Shown here in pieces: positions 6,529-12,284 of a stretch of DNA of 12,284 nt; position 1 is the first letter of the stretch; each line of letters begins with the position of its first letter. The notes below the pieces were generated by a model that was not told the origin of the DNA, searched no databases, and saw only the letters and a program-made list of their open reading frames with translations. A program made the position numbers and the translations under genes. Source of the DNA: a bacterium (GTDB lineage: Bacteria > Spirochaetota > UBA4802 > UBA5550); contig JAAENB010000019.1 of NCBI GenBank assembly GCA_024224995.1, forward strand, positions 1 through 12,284, in the 5' to 3' direction.

Positions 6529-7686
6529 GTGAAGGGAAAGCCAAAGATATTAATCGTTGATGACAGGGAGGAGAATCTTATTTCGGTGGAAAAGATTCTC
6601 GTAAACCTGGAAGCTGATCTAATACGGGCGGAATCGGGAGCACGCGCGCTTGAGAAAGTGCTGGATAATGAGTTCGCGCTTGCGCTTATTGATGTACAGA
6701 TGCCGGACATGGACGGGTATGAAACCGTAATCCTTATGCGGCAGGATGAAAGAACAGCGCATATGCCGGTAATTTTTCTTTCAGCAGTTTACTCCGATGA
6801 TTATTACCAGTTAAAAGGGATCGAAACAGGGGCAGTTGATTTTATGACAAAACCCGTTGTACCGGAGATTCTCATAGGAAAGGTGAAAGTCTTTTTGGAT
6901 ATGTATAAACAAAAAGAAAGGCTTTACAAGGCGAATAAAGAACTCCGGGAAAAATTGATCCTGTCGGAAAAAATGGCAGCCCTGGGAAAGCTGGTCTCGG
7001 GAGCTGCTCATGAAATAAATACCCCCCTGGGGATAGGCATAACGGCCTTAAGCGACCTTGCGGGGAAAAATGAAGAAATCGACAGGATGTTCCGGAATAA
7101 CGAAGTAAAGAGATCCGATCTTGAACAGTATCTCGCGTCTGCCGACGAGACCTGCGCGATAGCCCTCTCCAACCTGGGCAGGGCTGTAGACCTGGTCAAA
7201 AGCCTGAAAGTGGTGGCAGTAGACCAGTGCAGTGAGGAGAAACGGAAATTTTTCGTAAAAGAATATTTTGATGATATCCTGTTGAGCCTGCGGCCGGTCC
7301 TGAAAAAAACCAAACATACCGTAACACTTTCCTGCTCCGGAGCAATACAGCTTGTTAGTTATCCCGGGGCGCTCTCTCAAATAATCACCAACATGATAAT
7401 GAATTCTCTTATTCATGGGTTTGACGAGATCGAGAGTGGAGAAATACTAATTGAAATAGACCAGGCGGATAATCACGTTGTTATACGGTATGGCGACAAT
7501 GGAAAAGGGATACCGGAAGAAGATATTCCCGTACTCTTCGATAAATATTATACCACCAGGCGCGGAGAAGGAGGAAGCGGACTTGGTATGTATATTATCC
7601 ACGACCTGACAACACGGCTCTTGGGAGGGACTATAGAGTATCTTCCGGGCGACAGCGGAGCGGCTTTTGCAATAACCATCCCGTAA
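6529..7686 (+). CDS. Receiver-histidine kinase protein (REC, HisKA, HATPase)
   Basis: This soluble 385-residue protein has an N-terminal receiver: ILIVDDREENL, phospho-acceptor D55 in LIDVQMPDMDG, then LSAV and TKPV. A short coiled coil follows, then a histidine kinase core. The phosphorylated His is H161 in GAAHEINTPLG, the type seen in NtrB/HPK4-like kinases. The ATP lid region has NMIMNSLIHGF, YGDNGKGIP and GGSGLGMYII. A receiver-first kinase of this kind is normally controlled by phosphorylation of its own receiver by an upstream kinase. There are no membrane segments. The GTG start at 6529 is supported by AGG at 6519-6521 and by the stop of an alternative GTG at 6521. It lies 18 bases after the receiver/GGDEF gene, so the two are probably co-transcribed. 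Its receiver is closely related to that neighbour's. The gene ends 13 bases from the convergent receiver gene, with no visible terminator between. Confidence 0.95.
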   Translation: MKGKPKILIVDDREENLISVEKILVNLEADLIRAESGARALEKVLDNEFALALIDVQMPDMDGYETVILMRQDERTAHMPVIFLSAVYSDDYYQLKGIETGAVDFMTKPVVPEILIGKVKVFLDMYKQKERLYKANKELREKLILSEKMAALGKLVSGAAHEINTPLGIGITALSDLAGKNEEIDRMFRNNEVKRSDLEQYLASADETCAIALSNLGRAVDLVKSLKVVAVDQCSEEKRKFFVKEYFDDILLSLRPVLKKTKHTVTLSCSGAIQLVSYPGALSQIITNMIMNSLIHGFDEIESGEILIEIDQADNHVVIRYGDNGKGIPEEDIPVLFDKYYTTRRGEGGSGLGMYIIHDLTTRLLGGTIEYLPGDSGAAFAITIP

Positions 7687-7699
7687 TGAGAAGCCGACT

Positions 7700-8092
7700 T
7701 TATTCCTTACCGGGTTTATCGACTTTGTCTACAATAGTATTATAGACAATATCCATATCCCGTACCGGTTTGCGCAGCACGGAATCATCCTGAAGACCCA
7801 GCTTGCTGAGTTCTTCGGGAACCCGGTAATCGAGCGAGCCGGTATGGATGAAATATTTAATCCCGGGACGGATCTTATGGGCCTGCATAACAACATCATT
7901 TCCGTCCATATCGGGGAGCCGAATGTCGACGATGGCGGCGTCGAATTCTTCAGCAGCGATTAATTTCAAACCTTCTTCGCCGTTTATGGCGGTTTTCACT
8001 GAAAAACCGTAATCTTCAAGATAGTCTTTGAGCATTTCACTTACCATTTCTTCATCATCAATAATAAGCAGTTTAATTTTTTTAGCGCCCAT
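7700..8092 (-). CDS. Stand-alone receiver-domain response regulator (CheY/Spo0F-like)
   Basis: This 130-residue protein is a single receiver with no output domain. The acidic pocket is D12, D13 and E14, the phospho-acceptor is D56 (AIVDIRLPDMDG), the switch Thr is T84 (FIHTGS) and the Lys is K108 (LRKPV), so all key residues are intact. It would act as a diffusible phosphate carrier or as a phosphorylation-dependent binding partner. It starts 3 bases after the stop of the large Cache kinase, with its ribosome site inside the end of that gene, so translation is probably coupled. The kinase upstream is its most likely phosphodonor; in particular, the C-terminal NtrB-like core of that kinase has no receiver downstream within its own chain. 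It is not identifiable as CheY, since no chemotaxis gene lies nearby. Confidence 0.95.
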   Translation of the reverse strand: MGAKKIKLLIIDDEEMVSEMLKDYLEDYGFSVKTAINGEEGLKLIAAEEFDAAIVDIRLPDMDGNDVVMQAHKIRPGIKYFIHTGSLDYRVPEELSKLGLQDDSVLRKPVRDMDIVYNTIVDKVDKPGKE

Positions 8093-8095
8093 AAC

Positions 8096-8102
8096 TCACC
8101 TC
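8096..8102 (-). promoter_or_regulatory. Ribosome binding site of the receiver gene, overlapping the kinase stop
   Basis: On the minus strand GAGGTGA precedes GTTATG. The TGA within it (complement of 8096-8098) is the stop codon of the kinase gene. The strong Shine-Dalgarno is therefore built from the last codons of the upstream gene, which supports translational coupling and fixes the receiver start at 8092. Confidence 0.7.
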
Positions 8103-11100
8103 GCAGTACCCGTTTCCACCGGGAGTTTAATATTGAAACGCGCGCCTTCCCCGGGAATTGAATCGGCCGATATTATACCTTTATGATTATTGGTGATAAT
8201 AAAATATGAAACAGAGAGGCCCAGACCCGTGCCGGCACCCACACCCTTGGTAGTGTAAAACGGTTCAAATATATGCTTCAGGGAATCGGCATCAATACCG
8301 GGCCCATTGTCGGAAATAGAAATAATGGCGAATTTTTTATCATCCTGATTTTCTATACCCGTGGAAATGGAAATTTCCGGTTTGAAGGAACTGTCTTTGT
8401 CCTGTTTTTCCGCCATGGCATGAGCTGAATTTTTAAGAAGGTTAAGAATAACCTGTTCAATTTCGGTTTCAATACAGGGGACCGGGGCAAGGGTGTTTTT
8501 GAAATCCCGGATGATATTGATCTTTCTGAAATCGTATTTTTTTTTAAAGTCGTAATCTTTGGAAGCGATCTCAATGGTATTGTCAATGAGCGTATTAATA
8601 TCGCAGGGAGCAATACGGGAATCACTTCTGCGGCTGAATTGGAGCATATTGGAAACGATCTTCGCGGCCCGGCTGCCTGCTTCCCGCATACCTTCCAGGT
8701 AGTTGAAGATCCCCCGTTCCGTTAAATAGCTTCTAATGAGCTCAAGATCAATATTAAGATCGGCCGCGGTTTCCCTGTTTTTTTGAAGATCAGGCGACAG
8801 CCTGCTGAGGCTCACCTGGATCCCCTGGAGAATTACCCCCAGGGGATTGTTTATTTCATGAGCCATGCCCGCGGCAAGTCCTCCCACGGTCATCATTTTT
8901 TCGGTCTGGATCATGGTGTCGTGCATTTTCAGGCGCTCGGTAACATCGTTGAATATGGTCAGGATAATATCATCAACAACAGTTATTTTGAATTCCACAT
9001 CAAGTATACGCTGGTCGCTGCAGGTCATTTTGATAGGCCCAAATTCGATTATTTCTCCGCTGGAGATCGTTTTCATGTTTTTCATGTATTCGGAATATAT
9101 TTCCTGCCGGTATTTTGGATCGGGAAAGAATAAAGACCAGAGCTGCCTGATGCCGGGAAAATCTTTCAGCGTATACCCAAAGGTCGTGGTGAATATATTA
9201 TTGAGATAATCGATCTTATTGAATTTGCTCAGGAGAACAGGGAAGGGGAGCTGTTCCAGGATCGTACGCAGCCGTTTTTCCTCCCGCTCAAGTTCCTGCT
9301 GAGAAATAATGAGTTCTTCGTTTTGAGCTTCAAATTCTTCGTTCGTCGCTTCCAGTTCTTCCAGGGCGGCCTGGAGCTCTTCATTGGTCGCTTCCAGTTC
9401 TTCGTTCTTAACCCGGACCTCAACTTCGGCCAGCTTGCGGTCGGTAATATCCGTGGATATTCCGCAGGTACAATATATATTACCGCTGGAATCGTGAAGC
9501 GGGAATTTAATTGAAAGATAGGTATGAACAATGCCGTCCTCGTTAGGAGCCTGTTCTTCAAATTCCAGGGCTCTGTTTTGAGAGATCACCAGCAGGTCGT
9601 TCGATCTGAATTTCCGGGCAATGGTTTCGGGGAAGATCGTGTAATCGCTCTTGCCTGAAATATTGTCCCTGGAAACGGCAAAGAGATGTTCAAATTGTTT
9701 ATTAATAGCGATATAATTTCCGTTAATATCTTTCAGGTATATAACTGAGATCGTGTTGTCCAGGATCGATTGCAGCCGTCCTTCACTTTGCCTGAGCGCC
9801 TCCTCAATGCGTTTTTGCTCGTCAAAGAGGGTTTTGAGCGCGAGATGGGTTTTAACCCTGGAAAGGAGTTCAATACCGGAGAAGGGTTTTGCCAGGTAAT
9901 CGTTTGCCCCGGCCTCCATACCGGCGATCATATCTTCAACCTGGTTTTTGGCAGTGAGCATAAGAATGGGAAGTTTCCCTGCGGGATATGTTTCACGCAG
10001 GCGTTTACAAACTTCATACCCCGACATCCGGGGCATCATAACATCCAGCAGTACAATATCAAAAGGAGATCCCGCGTCTTCCCGGAGTTCAACCATCTCA
10101 AGAGCTTCAATGCCATTGGCAGCCTTCGTAACGGAATAATTCCTGAGAGAGAGCTGGTTTGAAAGAACCTGGAGATTGATCGGTTCGTCGTCCACAATCA
10201 GGATGTTATACGGGGGTTCCAGTTCCGGTTCTTCCGGGACTGCTTCTGTTTCCGGCTCTGTCATTACGGGAATGGTATCCGGCACTTCATGAAGCGCGGC
10301 AACAGGAGAATTTTCTTTGTACCGTAAGCCGGCAGCGGGTTCGGCTTTTTTTTCTGATGCGGGCAGGGAGAAATAGAAGCGGGACCCGGCCCCTGGTTCC
10401 GAATCAACACCAATACTGCCGCCGTGCAGTTCAATTAAATGCTTGCTCACGGTGAGGCCCAGGCCCGTACCGCCGTATTCCCGTTCAATAGAACCGTCGG
10501 CCTGCTCAAAGGAAGAGAAAATACTTTTCTGTCTGTCGCTGGGAATTCCAATCCCCGTGTCCGAAACAGAGATTGTAATAAACCCGTTATTTTCTTCCCG
10601 GGCCGAAACGGTAATAGAACCCGACTCCGTAAATTTAATGGCATTTCCCACGAGGTTGTGCAGGATCTGCAGAACCCGGTTTTCATCGGCATAAACAGCG
10701 GAGAGCTGCTCCGGAACCGTATTCAGCAGCTCCAGGTTTTTGCTGCTCACAAGAGAGCTGGAGAGTTCAAGAACAACATCGGTGATGGTAAACAGGTCAA
10801 TGGGCCGCTTTTGCAGGTTGATATCCTTATGGCGGAGCCGGGAAAAATCGAGGATATCATTCACCAGGTTTGTAAGCCTGCGGCCGCTGGCGGCGATCAT
10901 TTCCAGGTTATGGACCGTACGGTTGGGAAGAGCCCCTGTGGCTCCTTCAATAAGAGATTCGGCCAGGCCGATAATCCCGTTAAGCGGAGTCCGCAGTTCA
11001 TGAGAGGTATTGGCAAGGAATTCATCTTTCAGTTTATCCAGGCGCTGGAGCTCCCGGTTCATCCCTTCAAGGTTCTGGGAATACCCTTTTATTTCATTGA

Positions 11101-11938
11101 TCATAAAGTTAAAGGTTGTGCCCAGGGAACCGATCTCGTCATTTCCATGTATCTCGATTTCTTCGAATTGCATGCTTGTGGTGATTTTTTTCATTTCATT
11201 GGAGAGCTGCGAAATGGGTTTGGTAATAAAACGGCCAAGAATATATAATATCATCAACGCCAGAACAGTGGCAGCGCCAATATACCCCGTAGCATTGATA
11301 GTCGTTTCCTGAACCGAATCGATAATATCCTGGGTATACACCCCGGAGCAGACAATCCAGTCCCAGGGCCAGAAATATTTCGCGAAGGTCGTCTGGGGTT
11401 CGAATACATCGGCGCTCCATTTGGAGTGCCAGCTATACTTAACAAAACATTCACCGTCGCGCTGCGCGTTAATGGTCATATCTTTAAAAGGGGTCGGCCC
11501 GGTACGGTCTTTGTTATCGAACATATTTTTTCCTTCATACTCGGGCTTAAAGGGATGCATGACCATGAAGCCGTCCCCGTCGAGAATAAAGAAAAACTCC
11601 GTTTTATCGTAGCGCATATGGCGTATTTCCCGAAGAACCAGCTTTTTGGCTTCGTCAATGGAACGGGGCATGGACGGATCGTTACGCCAGGATTGGTTTC
11701 TTATTTCGTGTTCGTAAAAGTCCATAAGGGAGACAACAGAGGTAACAACGGCTTTTAACTTCCCTTCACGCTCTATGATCTTTTCTTCTTTTAACAGGGG
11801 AAGGACCATGAAGTAGACAATGAGAGAAAAAAAGAAAATAATGATGATACCCGAAAGGTTGAGCTTCCATTTGAGTGAGATATCCCTGAACCGGGGAAAA
11901 AACATGGCGGTTCTTTCTTTTGCGGACTCTTTTTTCAT
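8096..11938 (-). CDS. Cache-HAMP hybrid sensor kinase with two kinase cores (Cache, HAMP, HK, REC, PAS, PAS, HK)
   Basis: This 1280-residue membrane protein has TM1 at about 27-47 and a periplasmic single-Cache-type sensor (about 50-215) with the EAKKLVLREIRHMRYD and DGFMVMHPFKPEYEG blocks and a WPWDWIVCSGVY end. TM2 is at about 218-236 and HAMP at 237-288. The first kinase core has H313 in NTSHELRTPLNG, DTGIGIP and GGTGLGL. A receiver follows with D632 (LLDVMMPRMSG), then a PAS domain (about 710-835) ending TDITDRK, a NEELEA-rich coiled coil (about 840-880), and a second PAS. A second, NtrB-like kinase core has H1027 in GMAHEINNPLG, NLLKNSAHAM, SDNGPGID and GTGLGLSVS. Both cores look intact. 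It should bind a small extracellular ligand, as Cache domains do. The ATG at 11938 sits almost on the predicted transcription start; an in-frame ATG at 11905 (Met12) is the alternative. It forms an operon with the receiver gene downstream. Confidence 0.95.
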   Translation of the reverse strand: MKKESAKERTAMFFPRFRDISLKWKLNLSGIIIIFFFSLIVYFMVLPLLKEEKIIEREGKLKAVVTSVVSLMDFYEHEIRNQSWRNDPSMPRSIDEAKKLVLREIRHMRYDKTEFFFILDGDGFMVMHPFKPEYEGKNMFDNKDRTGPTPFKDMTINAQRDGECFVKYSWHSKWSADVFEPQTTFAKYFWPWDWIVCSGVYTQDIIDSVQETTINATGYIGAATVLALMILYILGRFITKPISQLSNEMKKITTSMQFEEIEIHGNDEIGSLGTTFNFMINEIKGYSQNLEGMNRELQRLDKLKDEFLANTSHELRTPLNGIIGLAESLIEGATGALPNRTVHNLEMIAASGRRLTNLVNDILDFSRLRHKDINLQKRPIDLFTITDVVLELSSSLVSSKNLELLNTVPEQLSAVYADENRVLQILHNLVGNAIKFTESGSITVSAREENNGFITISVSDTGIGIPSDRQKSIFSSFEQADGSIEREYGGTGLGLTVSKHLIELHGGSIGVDSEPGAGSRFYFSLPASEKKAEPAAGLRYKENSPVAALHEVPDTIPVMTEPETEAVPEEPELEPPYNILIVDDEPINLQVLSNQLSLRNYSVTKAANGIEALEMVELREDAGSPFDIVLLDVMMPRMSGYEVCKRLRETYPAGKLPILMLTAKNQVEDMIAGMEAGANDYLAKPFSGIELLSRVKTHLALKTLFDEQKRIEEALRQSEGRLQSILDNTISVIYLKDINGNYIAINKQFEHLFAVSRDNISGKSDYTIFPETIARKFRSNDLLVISQNRALEFEEQAPNEDGIVHTYLSIKFPLHDSSGNIYCTCGISTDITDRKLAEVEVRVKNEELEATNEELQAALEELEATNEEFEAQNEELIISQQELEREEKRLRTILEQLPFPVLLSKFNKIDYLNNIFTTTFGYTLKDFPGIRQLWSLFFPDPKYRQEIYSEYMKNMKTISSGEIIEFGPIKMTCSDQRILDVEFKITVVDDIILTIFNDVTERLKMHDTMIQTEKMMTVGGLAAGMAHEINNPLGVILQGIQVSLSRLSPDLQKNRETAADLNIDLELIRSYLTERGIFNYLEGMREAGSRAAKIVSNMLQFSRRSDSRIAPCDINTLIDNTIEIASKDYDFKKKYDFRKINIIRDFKNTLAPVPCIETEIEQVILNLLKNSAHAMAEKQDKDSSFKPEISISTGIENQDDKKFAIISISDNGPGIDADSLKHIFEPFYTTKGVGAGTGLGLSVSYFIITNNHKGIISADSIPGEGARFNIKLPVETGTAR

Positions 11939-11947
11939 AGTGTTTTA

Positions 11948-11976
11948 ATTATATCCCGTTATGGGACGCTTGTCAA
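11948..11976 (-). promoter_or_regulatory. Consensus sigma70-type promoter for the Cache kinase operon
   Basis: On the minus strand TTGACA (complement of 11971-11976) and TATAAT (complement of 11948-11953) are separated by exactly 17 bases. Both hexamers match the consensus perfectly. Transcription would be expected to begin around 11941-11942, only a few bases before the ATG at 11938, leaving no room for a ribosome binding site. The mRNA would be leaderless, or translation would begin at Met12 (11905). Confidence 0.8.
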
Positions 11977-12042
11977 GCTATTGTCGACGTAAATGAGAAC
12001 GGTTTGAACGAAGTGTGACGCTGTATATAAGGTATATCGACC

Positions 12043-12162
12043 CGGAATGTAAATTATGCCTGCCGGGAGCAATACCTCTGCAGAACGTTCGGAACTCGCT
12101 CCGCTCAAACAGCCTCACAACCTGCCGAGGCATCACTCCCGGCAGGCATAATTTACATTCCG
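12043..12162. repeat. 120-bp palindromic element (27-bp perfect terminal inverted repeats)
   Basis: Arms 12043-12069 and 12136-12162 are perfect reverse complements. The complementarity continues with five mismatches to 12083 and 12122, so each arm is 41 bp and the loop about 38 bases. The terminal sequence begins CGGAATGTAAATTATGCC. The loop includes GTTCGGAACTCGCTCCGCTC. No ORF fits inside. GGTATAT occurs as a direct repeat outside both arms (12031-12037 and 12176-12182), but at unequal distances, so it is not a clean target duplication. The element is MITE-like or a large REP-like hairpin. Transcribed on either strand it would fold into a very stable stem. Confidence 0.8.
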
Positions 12163-12207
12163 AACTACGTTTTTCGGTATATTAAGACACGACCGACCCT
12201 GTATAGC

Positions 12208-12248
12208 GGGGTGCGACCCCTGCGAGGGGAAAAAATACGTCAGAAACT
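12208..12248 (-). repeat. Inverted copy of the 5169-5222 repeat, with A-rich motif
   Basis: Bases 12208-12229 are the exact reverse complement of 5170-5191 (and of 5188-5209). The A-rich motif GGGAAAAAATACG plus CAGAAACT follows at once (12227-12248), matching 5112-5132. Together with 5112-5222 this shows a dispersed element family with at least two members in the window. The remaining bases of 11977-12042 and 12249-12284 hold nothing I can identify, and no gene begins before the window ends. Confidence 0.75.
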
Positions 12249-12284
12249 AAATAGTATTGCGATCTGCATCTGGCCTGGAAGTAT

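Noticed and set aside
7687..7699. Possible bidirectional terminator between the convergent genes
   Set aside because: Only 13 bases separate the stops, and no stem followed by a T-run is visible on either strand.
10439..11248. Forward ORF of 269 residues opposite the Cache kinase
   Set aside because: Antisense shadow of the HAMP/HisKA/HATPase region, with no domain of its own. Long antisense ORFs are common opposite this codon usage.
12031..12182. GGTATAT direct repeats as a target-site duplication of the palindromic element
   Set aside because: They lie 5 bp outside one arm but 13 bp outside the other. A true duplication would abut both ends.

Overview
The window is dominated by a five-gene two-component signalling island. 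It looks like a chromosomal region of an environmental bacterium with moderate GC. Very long hybrid histidine kinases, single-receiver proteins, a decayed protein of the DUF4157 (eCIS-associated) type and repeat-rich intergenic DNA suggest a genome rich in signalling and accessory elements. No ribosomal or marker gene is present, so I do not assign a phylum; a spirochaete or deltaproteobacterium-like lineage would fit but is a guess.

Layout. Positions 1-720 hold two decayed genes. The first is a DUF4157/HEXXH protein fragment (2-480) with an apparent internal deletion and a frameshift. The second is an AT-rich remnant of a small, possibly lipoprotein, gene (about 473-715). Positions 721-992 are non-coding: a GC-rich block, then a weak terminator-like hairpin. 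Positions 993-5042 (+) encode a 1349-residue membrane hybrid kinase (7-8TM, PAS, GAF, coiled coil, HisKA, HATPase, three receivers, the middle one lacking its Asp). Positions 5043-5451 are intergenic, with tandem 18-bp repeats and several hairpins. Positions 5452-6510 and 6529-7686 (+) encode a receiver plus degenerate GGDEF protein and a receiver plus histidine kinase protein, 18 bases apart. Converging on them from the minus strand is a two-gene operon: a 1280-residue Cache-HAMP-kinase-receiver-PAS-PAS-kinase protein (11938-8096), followed 3 bases later by a stand-alone receiver (8092-7700). A consensus sigma70-type promoter (TTGACA, 17 bp, TATAAT) lies immediately upstream of the large kinase. 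The last 340 bases carry a 120-bp palindromic element and a reverse copy of the repeat found at 5169-5222.

How the genes may work together. The island has four kinase catalytic cores and seven receiver domains, but I see no HPt domain, no DNA-binding domain and no intact diguanylate cyclase. The only recognisable output-type domain is a GGDEF domain with several substituted active-site positions. My inference is a multi-input phosphorelay or phosphate-sharing network whose final output is encoded elsewhere or acts by protein-protein contact. The large membrane kinases would sense external (Cache) and membrane or intracellular (7-8TM, PAS, GAF) cues.
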